Assembly: GCF_023343835.1 (NCBI RefSeq)
Contig: NW_026040168.1
Span: 501,696 to 565,695, forward strand
DNA length: 64,000 nt
Reading direction: 5' to 3'
Source: Lagopus muta
Lineage: Eukaryota; Chordata; Aves; Galliformes; Phasianidae
Shown here: one piece after another, positions 10,576 to 18,310 of the stretch
Position numbering within the stretch: position 1 is the first letter of the stretch
Layout of the letters: the number at the start of each line of letters is the position of its first letter
The notes under the pieces: model-generated
Databases searched by the model: none
The model's input: only the letters and a program-made list of their open reading frames with translations
Told to the model about the DNA's origin: nothing
Translations under genes and position numbers: made by a program

Positions 10576-11407
10576 ATGGAGGCAGAAAAACCGAAAGATT
10601 GTAACTATTCATGCCAGACAGACCCTCTCGACATAATCACGAGACATCTAGCTTGTACACCTGGCATGGGTGTGTGCAGATACTATAAAGACCATTGGCA
10701 AGCCCCGCCAAATCTGAGATGGCTTGGCGGAGGTGAGTGGCAAGGAACCATGGGTTCATGTGTGACAAAGGAGAAGATGGCGGATTGCCAATTGACAGAA
10801 GAGCCCATCACTTATACATGGAACCCAATGTACGTTGTTCCAGTTGTGAACAGCCGGGGGAGACGACCTGCACAGAAGGAGGTAAACGCCAACATCAAGC
10901 TGCATCTCATGCAGGAATGGTTCCACAGCAAGCTGGGGGCAGGGCGCGGTGGACGGCACATCACTGAGCGGCTGCTGACAGAGTACTGTGCCGAGATGGA
11001 GGCCCTTGATGTCTCCTTCCTCGTCAGGGAAAGTGGGACTTACACTGGGGACTATGTTCTGTCCTGGCACTGTGATACACTGGCGGCAGGATGATAACAT
11101 CCACAAGTTCTTTTTGACTGTCACGCAAGTATTTGGCAGCCTCTATGACCTCATTACCTATTACTGGGAGATGCCGCTGAGGTACAACAGACTTGAGATA
11201 AGGCTGACAGAGCCAGTGCCTTGGTCCAGCTCTCACAACAACACAGACTGGGTGCTGCGGGACGGCACCAGAGGGACGAGCCCAGCTCGAGTGCCATCTA
11301 CTTCAGGGCAGGAGGGAAGATCCAGTACTGCCAAACACGGCAAGAGGGTCACATTTAATAAGGCACTTGACCAAGTGCACGTTGTTCAAGTTCATCACCC
11401 ACAATAA
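10576..11407 (+). pseudogene. PLCG1-like N-terminal SH2 domain ORF (captured or retroposed host gene fragment)
   Basis: An ATG-started frame (10576-11094, 172 codons) begins with about 100 residues I do not recognise, Cys-containing at the start. It then enters an SH2 domain: WFHSKLGAGRGGRHI, ERLLTEYC, then the phosphotyrosine-binding FLVRES with its invariant Arg, and GDYVLSW. The domain continues in the next frame (about 11072-11230) with KFFLT, GSLYDLITYY, MPLRYN and RLTEPVP. The wording matches the N-terminal SH2 domain of phospholipase C gamma 1, which binds phosphotyrosines on activated receptors. A frameshift around 11070-11085 with loss of a few residues splits the domain. A Ser/Arg-rich tail with KRVTF ends at 11407. 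No intron is evident. It is more GC-rich than its flanks and surrounded by ERV remnants on the opposite strand, suggesting reverse-transcribed capture. Function is unknown; it is probably dead unless both frames are used. Confidence 0.75.
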
Positions 11408-11408
11408 A
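11403..11408 (+). promoter_or_regulatory. AATAAA polyadenylation signal overlapping the stop codon
   Basis: AATAAA at 11403-11408 overlaps the TAA stop (11405-11407) of the SH2-containing remnant. A CA cleavage-like site and a GT-containing stretch (about 11430-11440) follow. Such a short 3' end fits a processed or viral transcript, or a retroviral R region. No poly(A) tail is visible after it. Confidence 0.55.
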
Positions 11409-11469
11409 CGCTTTTTATTCTGCACTAACAACAGAGTCCGTGTCTAATTGCCACAGTTAAAACTTATTT

Positions 11470-12330
11470 GTCTTCCTCAACCTGTATGAGGACCTTTGGA
11501 CAGGATTTCAAAAGGGCATAGAGGGGCTTTACCAATATTCCATAGTTGTAGGCGGCACCACTTCCTCATTACTAGGAAAGTCTGGAGCTCCTTAGCTGTT
11601 TGAGGTTCTGGAGTCTGGCTGTTTCCTTCCTCACTGTTTCCTAGGGTTCGGGATCCCGCAGCAATTCCATAGTACAAATGGGTTACTTGTGGCTGTGCCA
11701 CTCGGGCTTTCTGTGGAGAAACTCGATAGCCATTAAGTCTGAGAAAGTTTAGTAAGCCAATTGTCCTTGCTAAATGTTATGCATTACCTCCTTTGTTTTG
11801 GTAGGTATCAGGTCATCCGTGTCTTCCAACTTGATTTTTGTTTAACCCAAACCAGCTGAGCTCCTTGCTTTATTCTGAATGCTATTGGTGCTGCATTCTT
11901 AGCCCTACCTGGGGATTCTACCATCCACACCCGAGGATAAACTTGATTCCTTACTTTGTCTGTGTTCTGGTCCCAGCAGGGGTAATGATTAATGCTAAAC
12001 TAAGCACCTTTATTAACTGTTTCTTTTTTTTTTTTTTTTTAAACCTTAAATTCTTATTTTCCTTTAAACTTTATTTCAGTTTGCAGTTGTTTTAGTAAAT
12101 CTTGCCCTAGTAAAGGTTTTGATGAATTTGGCATGTACAAAAATTTGTGTATGCCTACCTGTTTACCTATACTAAATTGTAAATGTTAAAGTAAACCTCC
12201 TTACTTTTGCCAGTGGTTTCCCTTCTGGTTACAAATTCATCACTTACTGGAGTAAGAACACCAAATTAGTTTCTTCAGCTTTTACTACAAATTCCACACT
12301 TTGCTGCAATTCCTTCCTTAGCTTAATTTT
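11470..12330 (-). pseudogene. Class I (gamma-like) ERV protease-RT remnant
   Basis: Minus strand, third ERV lineage. From right to left: a protease end with LLGQDLLKQL (about 12075-12105); an RT start with VWMVESPGRAKNAAPI and a QGAQLVWVKQ stretch (about 11840-11940); then thumb sequence with NGYRVSPQKARVAQPQV and PEPQTAKELQTFL...WCRL (11477-11740). The palm with its catalytic core is missing, and several stops and frameshifts occur. The thumb wording is typical of gammaretrovirus-like elements. Confidence 0.75.
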
Positions 12331-12789
12331 CTTCACCCTTAACTGTTATTGCATCTGTTACCAAATCCAGTGCCACTTTTTGCACTAACTGCTTTTCTGT
12401 TCAATGAGGGCAGAATGCTCCTGGACCCTGCCAGTCCCCCCTCACAGCTCTTCCTGAGGAGATCACTGGGTCCTAGAGACCTGCTCTCAGCTCCTTCCTC
12501 CTGAGGCTTCCTGGGATATCAAGTTTCCTAGATCTCTGCAGATAAAGTCTATTCTAGTTTCCAATGTTTTGTTTTTTTTTCCCCATTCGCAACTAACACT
12601 TTGTTTACGTTTGTTACATTTTGTTTATGATTAAAAACGGGGGGCAGGGCGGTGAGCAATGCGGGGATGCGGGGATTTGTTCTCTTGCCGGTGCTTATCT
12701 GCTTTGGCTAGAGCAGATAACAAACTTTAGTATTTTAGCTCACTGTTCTTCTTTAAACTTTTTGCTGTTGCTTTGTTTGGTGCTTTTTT
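12331..12789. other. Unassigned sequence between ERV remnants
   Basis: AT-rich with T-runs (12563-12582, 12786-12795) and a GC-rich patch near 12640-12680. No domain recognised. It joins the class I-like remnant to the class II-like integrase piece and probably contains their degraded ends. Confidence 0.35.
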
Positions 12790-13060
12790 TTTTCTTCACA
12801 ATTCCACTATTGGTTAGGGTTAACTTAGGGTTATTATTAACTATTGGTTGTCTTCTGTATTCACATCCTTGATTTAAAAAGTTCAATACGTGTGTAGTTT
12901 AAGCAAGCCTTCCTGTTGGAAGTGCCTTCTCCATTCCTTCTGTTTTGCTTAAGTAGCATGGTTTTAAGGATGCTATGGGTATGCTCAACTATGGTTTATC
13001 TTGTAATACTGTAATACTTTCTGGGATATATATCCAAGGCCATTATCTGTACAGATTGTA
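12790..13060 (-). pseudogene. Class II-like integrase fragment
   Basis: Minus strand: starts at TDNGLGYISQKV, carrying the second catalytic Asp of retroviral integrase. Degraded sequence follows, with stops in the segment expected to hold the catalytic Glu, and then LNFLNQG. It is fused directly to RT sequence at about 13060, so the rest of RT, RNase H and the integrase N-terminus are deleted. Confidence 0.65.
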
Positions 13061-13397
13061 GGGCTGTTTTTCATGCCCTGAGGTAATACCAATGATACTG
13101 CTGGGCTGGTGCTGATGCTTTACAGAGAGTACGAAAAAGCAAACCTAGGAGCATCGTGGGGGTCCAGAGAGATGGTGAAAAAACATTCTTTTAAGTCAAG
13201 TGTTAAAATTCCTGAAACGTCAAACTTCTGTGTGGGGGTCCCCGTTGATTGGAACCCTGCATCACCCCTTTTCATGGGCGCAGCTAGCACTAGCTGTGCC
13301 TGAGAATAAATCAGTTGATCAATACAAGTGCCTGCCAGTACTTCACATGGGGCCACAGGTGTGACTGTGCATCCCAAGTCCTGCAGGACACTATATA
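13061..13397 (-). pseudogene. Class II-like RT N-terminal fragment
   Basis: Minus strand: LVLAAPMKRGDAGFQSTGTP, then the first catalytic block LDLKECFFTISL and DAPRFAFS, then LPQGMKNSPTIC near 13060. A stop interrupts it near 13120. The core YMDD is gone because the sequence passes straight into integrase. It belongs to the same lineage type as 8100-8790 but is a separate copy. Confidence 0.75.
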
Positions 13398-13853
13398 CTA
13401 ACACTTACAACATGGCTCTTGATCTGGGGCTATGATAACAGGGAAAACTTTCAACATATCTGCCTTTTTGGCTTTCCTAGCCTCCCTCCCAACAGTTGCG
13501 CGTGGATCAGGAAGGGACAAATCCATCTCTTCTTTAGGGTCTCTGCCGGGATCAAACGGGCTGCCGGGATCCTTGGGGAGGCGAGGCAGTAAAAACCCCA
13601 TCCAATGCCGGTGACCAGGGAGCCGATGGCATTGCAAGCTGATCAGTAGAGCAACCAGCCGGTCCCTTGCTGTCAGGCAGACTGGGGGTGTCAGATTGCG
13701 ATATTAAGTGGCTCTTCAGCGATTCAAAGACCTTTTCCCAAGCCTGAAGCAAGCTGAACTGTCTTATCACTCTTAGTAGCAGCATCCCATCGCTTCACGC
13801 CAACACGGTCCCATGCTTCAGGATCATGAATTGTCTGACTTGTGATCGAGGGG
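13398..13853 (-). pseudogene. Class II-like gag fragment
   Basis: Minus strand. The region includes PEAWDRVG near 13820 and KADMLKVFPVIIAPDQEP near 13410-13460. The latter resembles the start of a class II capsid. Frames change at least once (13398-13637 and 13552-13785). It passes directly into RT sequence, so capsid, nucleocapsid and protease are deleted. The right side is interrupted by a type-a LTR in the same orientation. Confidence 0.6.
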
Positions 13854-14220
13854 TGTCATGGAGTTGACCAGATCAAAATATGTCCGTAACAGGGGCGACA
13901 GGCCTCCGCCCTCCCCCCCCCACCCCAGTCCCACAAAAAATGGGAAGGAAGGAAGGGAGGAAAAGAGCAGCAGCAACAATCTATGGAGGAAAACTTATTT
14001 TACTATAATATTGGAATACAAGATAACACAATATATACAATTTAATTGAAATTGGGATTAATAAATCAGACAAGATGAGAGAGAGAGTTCCCGGGACCGA
14101 GTCAAACCTGAAAACCTTGGAATGGCTAGGAAAGCACCCTCCAGCACCCACTGCAAGGCAGCAAGAGAGCGCCCCCCCCCACCCGGAAGGGCCAGAACCC
14201 ATGACTTCTGTAATGTACAG
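13854..14220 (-). mobile_element. Type-a LTR, 3' two thirds, minus strand
   Basis: Reverse-oriented relative of the LTR at 3575-4056, ending at CATGACA (13854-13860 on plus). Its first 129 bp are not here: they appear at 18080-18208, after provirus A. The two pieces are continuous across the 5-bp duplication TACAG, proving that provirus A inserted into this LTR. Total length is about 496 bp. It is a 3' LTR, because a polypurine tract and internal 3' sequence precede its start at 18209 and beyond. Confidence 0.9.
14216..14220. repeat. Target-site duplication of provirus A, left copy
   Basis: TACAG immediately before the TGTCATGG of the type-b 5' LTR. The matching right copy is at 18075-18079 after the GACA end of the 3' LTR. 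Confidence 0.93.
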
Positions 14221-14541
14221 TGTCATGGTTTTGTGATTTTTGTCTTTCGGTATTCCACATCATAACATCATGTGGGGCACTGGGACTTTAACTGTCGATG
14301 CTCAAGTCCTGGGAACCTGCCCTGAAGAGAAGGAGAACTACATTCCCCAGGGGTCCTTGAGGTCAGGGAGAGGAGGTTTAACTCCTGGAAAGGTCGCCTG
14401 ATTGTTTCTTTCTCGCCTGCCCTTCGTCATGGGCACTGCTCCTGTCTCCCTGCTGCTCAACTGGACTGCGCAACTCACCTCAGCGTTGTGGTGAGGCCTA
14501 TCCACCTTTCGGACATTCTCTCTCTCATTATATTTGATTTA
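14221..14541 (+). mobile_element. Type-b 5' LTR, first part
   Basis: TGTCATGG to TTTGATTTA, matching the first 321 bp of the 3' LTR at 17542 with scattered differences. It is present only once in the window, at the left edge of the array. Its last five bases (ATTTA) are the target duplication of the inserted type-c LTR. Confidence 0.93.
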
Positions 14542-15025
14542 TGTCATGGTTTTATGATTTTTGGTCATCAGTATTCCACACCATAACATCATGTAATGCA
14601 CTGGGGGTGGGGTTTGATATCTGCCGAATGTTCGTCCGTCGGAGAAGAACTACTTTTCCCCAGGAGACTTTGCGGTCAGCAAGGGGATATAACTCCAAGC
14701 AAGGTCACCTGATCCTGCTTCTTCGCCTGCTCTTCGCTGTCTGCGCTTCGCCGTCTGTACTTCAGTCACTCAACTGGACTGCACTTCTCACCCCAGCATT
14801 GTGGTGAGGTCTATACAATTCAAACAGACTCTCTCTCTCTCTCTCTCTCATTGTATTTTACTAATACTATATTTAGTAAAATCATTTGTTCCACCTCAGA
14901 TCAGTGCTGTTGTTTTCAAGTATTTTGGGGTCCCCTGCTTCCCCTTTCCCAGAGGTGCGGATCCGCAGATCCCTCCGCCCTGCTGGTCACGGAACTGGGC
15001 CGGACCAGCCCATAAACCGTTGACA
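14542..15025 (+). mobile_element. Solo type-c LTR inserted in type-b LTR
   Basis: 484 bp from TGTCATGG to TTGACA, flanked by the 5-bp duplication ATTTA (14537-14541 and 15026-15030). The duplication reads as one ATTTA in the uninterrupted LTR at 17542. The LTR holds a CT dinucleotide run (about 14828-14848), a GC-rich U5-like end and short CTTCGC-type repeats near 14718-14757. I see no perfect AATAAA. In every later unit the left flank of this LTR is pol B instead, which identifies it as the recombination point. Confidence 0.94.
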
Positions 15026-15242
15026 ATTTATTAGCTTCAATTCTGATTATATCGTATTATAGTGTGTTATCTTGCATTCTGATAATATACTTCGTAAATT
15101 AGTTTGTTTCTCCTCAGATCGGTGCCGCTGTTTTTAATTATTTTGGGGTCCCCTGTTTCCTTTTACCGGAGGCGCGGATCTGCGGATCCCTGCGCCCCGC
15201 TCGTCACGGAACTGGGCCGAACCAGCCCGTAAACCGTTGACA
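15026..15242 (+). mobile_element. Type-b LTR remainder (R-U5)
   Basis: The second part of the interrupted 5' LTR, ending in AAACCGTTGACA just before the primer site. It matches the end of the 3' LTR at 17542-18074. Equivalents follow each type-c LTR in the array. Confidence 0.92.
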
Positions 15243-15246
15243 TTCT

Positions 15247-15264
15247 TGGTGGAGAATGCGGGCA
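15247..15264 (+). other. Primer binding site, tRNA-Ala type
   Basis: TGGTGGAGAATGCGGGCA, four bases after the LTR end, is the exact complement of the 3' 18 nt (with CCA) of a vertebrate tRNA-Ala(AGC) as I know it. Reverse transcription of this family would therefore start from tRNA-Ala. The same 18 bases occur at 21264, 27281, 33342, 39356, 42299, 48316, 54333 and 60347. Confidence 0.8.
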
Positions 15265-15451
15265 CAGGCTGTTTTTTAGCTTTTTAGAATGAATCTCTCT
15301 CTGCTCTCGGAGAGCTTCGTTGGGAAAGTTTATCTTGTTCACCGGTGCTCACTGAAAACTTGACCTTGAAAGTCTAGGTGGACTGCCAGTGTTCGGGGAT
15401 ATTTGTAAACTTTGAGCACTGCTATCTTGCTCCCGTAAAGAGAGAAAAAAA

Positions 15452-15922
15452 ATGATTTCACTTTCTCTTTTAAACCTGTTTGCAGAGGGAGCTGCTAATT
15501 TCACAGAACTTGGGATTTTTAAACAGGCTCCCAGTCTCTCCTTTGAATCCTTTATGAGGTTTTTGAATGCTCACCTGATGGCTTTGTTAATCTCCCTGAA
15601 TTTACTGTTCATTATTTCAGTCAGTTTTTGAATTTATTGTATTTTGAGGAAGCCTTCCCCAAAACCAGAGAATATTGAATGGCAGGGAGTGTGGAGAGGC
15701 TTGGGAGAGATTTTAGAGAGATGGACATCTTCGGTGTCATGCAACTTTACTCCTGAACACCTGAAAGACCCTGAAAGCTTAAGCATTTATTTGAGACAGG
15801 AATGTTGCGGCTCAGGCAGATCTGAGGAGGCACAAATGATTTGGGGCCTGGCTAATGCTTATCGGGCCTTATTCAATAGCATCCCAAAAAGGGACAGAGT
15901 TTGTGAAATTGAGAGTGTCTGA
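15452..15922 (+). pseudogene. gag 5' fragment, unit 1
   Basis: Starts at ATG 15452 with a 59-codon open stretch containing EGAANFTELG and a hydrophobic end. It meets TGA at 15629-15631 and continues in the same frame with the conserved EWQGVWRGLG to MIWGLANAYRALFNS block until TGA at 15920. Provirus P1 has the same two blocks in the same order, so this is one gag start with a stop inside it, not two genes. After 15922, purine-rich repeats with out-of-frame coiled-coil-like coding (15923-16119) lead to the deletion junction. Confidence 0.8.
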
Positions 15923-16119
15923 GAGCTGAGAGGGAGAATCTCAGGGCTGAGAAGGAGAGTTTCCAGGAGAGACTCCGAGCCGAGAGGGAGAATCTCCAGG
16001 TCCAGAGAGTCTCCTAGTTGAGAAACAGAGTCTCCAAACGCAAAGAGAAAGTCTCCAAGCTGAAGTCGAGAATCTCTGAGCTGATAGAAGGAATCTCCAA
16101 TCTCAACGAGATGCCTTCG
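15923..16119 (+). other. Purine-rich gag remnant and deletion junction
   Basis: Imperfect GAG/GAATCTC-type repeats, probably the remains of a charged helical gag segment. At 16120 the sequence joins RNase H at ATCGTGTCG, deleting the rest of gag, protease and RT. Confidence 0.6.
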
Positions 16120-17434
16120 AATCGTGTCGTATTGTGGGAAAGCATCGCAGATGGAAATCTGCTGTGTGGAGCCCCACACGACAAGTTGCAGAGGCCACCG
16201 AAGGGAAAGGAGAATGAAGCCAATTTGCAGAGGTAAAGGCTGTCCAGCTGGCCTTAGATGTTGCTGAGCGGGAGAGGGGGCCAATGCTCTATCTTTACAC
16301 TGACTCATGGATGGTGGCAAATGCCTTATGGGGGTGGTTACAGCAGTGGAAGCAAAATAACTGGCAAAGAAGGGGTAATCCTATTTGGGCTGCTGAACTG
16401 AGGAAAGACATTGCTGCCCGAGTAAAGAATATGTTTGTGAAGGTGCGCCATGTAGATGCTCATTTGCCCAAGATTCGGGCTACTGTAGAACAGGAAAATA
16501 ACCATCAGGTAGACCGAGCTGCCAAAATTAAGGTGGCTCGAATAGACCTGGACTGGCAGAACAAGGGTGAATTATTTCTAGCTCGGTGGGCCCATGAGAC
16601 CTCAGGTCATCAAGGAAGAGATGCAACATACAAATGGGCTAGAGACCGAGGGGTGGACTGAACTATGGATGCCATTGCACAGGTTATTCATAACGGTGAA
16701 ACGTGTCATCATCAAACAAGCCAAGAGGATGAAACCTCTCTGGGAGGAAGGGCGATGGCAAAAGTACAAATATGGGGAGGCATGGCAGGTTGATTATATC
16801 ACCTTGCCACGATCTCGCAATGCTAAGCGTTATGTGCTCACCATGGTGGATGCAACAACCGGGTGGCTTGAAACATTTGCAGTACCGCACGCTACCGCCC
16901 GAAACACCATATTAGGGCTTGGGGAAACAAGTCCTGTGGCGACATGGCACCCCAGAAAGGATTGAGTCAGATAATGGGACTCATTTCAAAAATTCTCTTG
17001 TAAATACTTGGGCCAAAGATCATGGCATCGAGTGGATTTATCATATCCCCTATCATGCACCATCCTCTGGTAAAATTGAACACTACAATGGGTTGCTAAA
17101 AACCATGTTGAAAGCAATGGGTGGCGGAACATTTAAGCATTGGGATAAACATTTGGCAGAAGCCACCTGGTTAGTCAATAGTAGAGGATCAATCAATCGC
17201 GATGGTCCTGCTAGCTCCCTACATACTGTCAAGGGAGATAAGGTTCCTGTAGTACATGTAAAGAACATGCTGGGAAAAGCGGTTTGGGTCTTTCCAGGTT
17301 CTGGGAAGGGCAAAACTCTTCGTGGAACTGTTTTTGCCCAGGGGCCTGGGTCCACTTGGTGGGTGATGCAGAGAAACGGGGATGTTCAGTGTGAACCACA
17401 AGGGAATTTGATGATGGGGGAGTGCAGCCAGTAA
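16120..17434 (+). pseudogene. pol copy A (RNase H-integrase), unit 1
   Basis: RNase H from the residue after its first Asp motif (YTDSW and QVDRAA are visible), then integrase: HETSGHQG zinc half, catalytic QVDY, ESDNGTH and SGKIEHYNG. Compared with copy B it has a TGA after DRGVD (16660), a 2-nt loss near 16710 that destroys the CDTC half of the zinc site, and a 1-nt gain near 16920. It therefore reads in three pieces. Unit 1 also has a private TGA at 16215-16217. The C-terminal 171-codon piece (16919-17434) contains two of the three catalytic residues. Inactive. Confidence 0.9.
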
Positions 17435-17541
17435 TTCCATGTAAATACACAGATTTTTGTGTGTGCGTGTGTTTAATGTTTGATAATTACTGTTTGTATA
17501 TATATTAAGCACGATGTAGTGATGTAGAATAAGGGGTGAAA

Positions 17542-18074
17542 TGTCATGGTTTTGTGATTTTTGTCTTTCGGTATTCCACATCATAACATCATGAGGGGCA
17601 ATGGGACTTAAAATGTCAATGCTCAAGTCCAGGGTACCTGCCCTGAAGAGAAGGAGAACTAAATTCCCCAGTGGACCTTGCCGTCAGGGAGAGGAGGTTT
17701 AACTCCTGGCAAGGTCACCTGATTGTTTCTTACTCACCTGCCCTTTGTCATGGGCGCTGCTCCTGTCTCCCTGCTGCTCAAATGGACTGTGCATCTCACC
17801 TCAGCGTTGTGGTGAGGCCTATCCACCTTTCGGACATTCTCTCTCTCATTATATTTGATTTATTAGCTTCAATTCTGATTATATTGTATTACAGTGTGTT
17901 ATCTTGCATTCCGATAATATACTTCGTAAATTAGTTTGTTTCTCCTCAGATCGGTGCCGCTGTTTTTAATTATTTTGGGGTCCCCTGTTTCCTTTTTCCG
18001 GAGGCGCGGATCTGCGGATACCGCCGCCCCGCTCATCACTGAACTGGGCTGAACCAGCCCGTAAACCGTTGACA
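17542..18074 (+). mobile_element. Type-b 3' LTR, unit 1
   Basis: 533 bp, TGTCATGG to TTGACA, preceded by the purine-rich AATAAGGGGTGAAA (17528-17541). The right duplication TACAG follows at 18075-18079. It is the undisturbed counterpart of the interrupted 5' LTR. Confidence 0.94.
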
Positions 18075-18208
18075 TACAGGGATATGTACTTTGAATTGGG
18101 GCAGTGACACTTTAATGCCCCATACACTACATGAAGTTTTAATGTGGAATACTGAAGCCCAAAAACAAAAAAACAAAAAACAAAAACAAAAAACAAAGAA
18201 CCATGACA
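18075..18208 (-). mobile_element. Type-a LTR 5' piece, inverted
   Basis: TACAG duplication, then the first 129 bp of the minus-strand type-a LTR whose remainder is at 13854-14220. It ends at its TGTCATGG start (reverse of 18201-18208). It contains an A-rich CAAAAA-type run at 18155-18198. Equivalents occur at 24092, 30111, 36170, 45127, 51144, 57161 and 63175. Confidence 0.9.
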
Positions 18209-18310
18209 TTCCACCCCTTATTCTACATCGTTACATCTTGCTTAAAACACATATACATACATACAAACAAACAAAAAAAGATTAAAATGCAAAAGAGAAA
18301 AGAGAAAAAA
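18209..18310 (-). other. Inverted 3' internal end and inversion junction
   Basis: Reverse complement of the ERV 3' internal end: the purine tract of the AAGGGGTGGAA type, the GATGTAGAATAAG block, and CA/TG-rich sequence. Somewhere in 18260-18310 the sequence switches to plus-strand RT of copy B. This leaves a head-on junction of two related elements in every full unit. Confidence 0.75.

Larger units (their letters stand above)
14221..18074 (+). mobile_element. Provirus A (founder copy), type-b LTRs, internally deleted
   Basis: Complete insertion bounded by TACAG duplications. It comprises a 5' LTR (14221-14541 plus 15031-15242, 533 bp when the inserted LTR is removed), a tRNA-Ala primer site, a gag start, RNase H/integrase, and a 3' LTR (17542-18074, 533 bp). 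Everything from within gag to the start of RNase H is deleted, so protease and RT are missing. A solo type-c LTR sits in its 5' LTR. All later array units contain the part from 15026 onward, so this founder supplied half of each unit. Confidence 0.93.

Noticed and set aside
10576..11407. Functional PLCG1 gene
   Set aside because: Only the N-terminal SH2 region is present, the reading frame is broken inside it, and no catalytic X/Y, PH or SH3 parts are seen.
14828..14848. CT dinucleotide run as an independent microsatellite locus
   Set aside because: It is part of every type-c LTR and moves with it.
15859..16320. 153-codon minus-strand frame repeated in every unit
   Set aside because: Antisense shadow of the gag remnant and RNase H. 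It recurs only because the unit recurs.
17219..17626. 135-codon minus-strand frame in every unit
   Set aside because: Antisense to the integrase C-terminus and LTR start; no motif or promoter.
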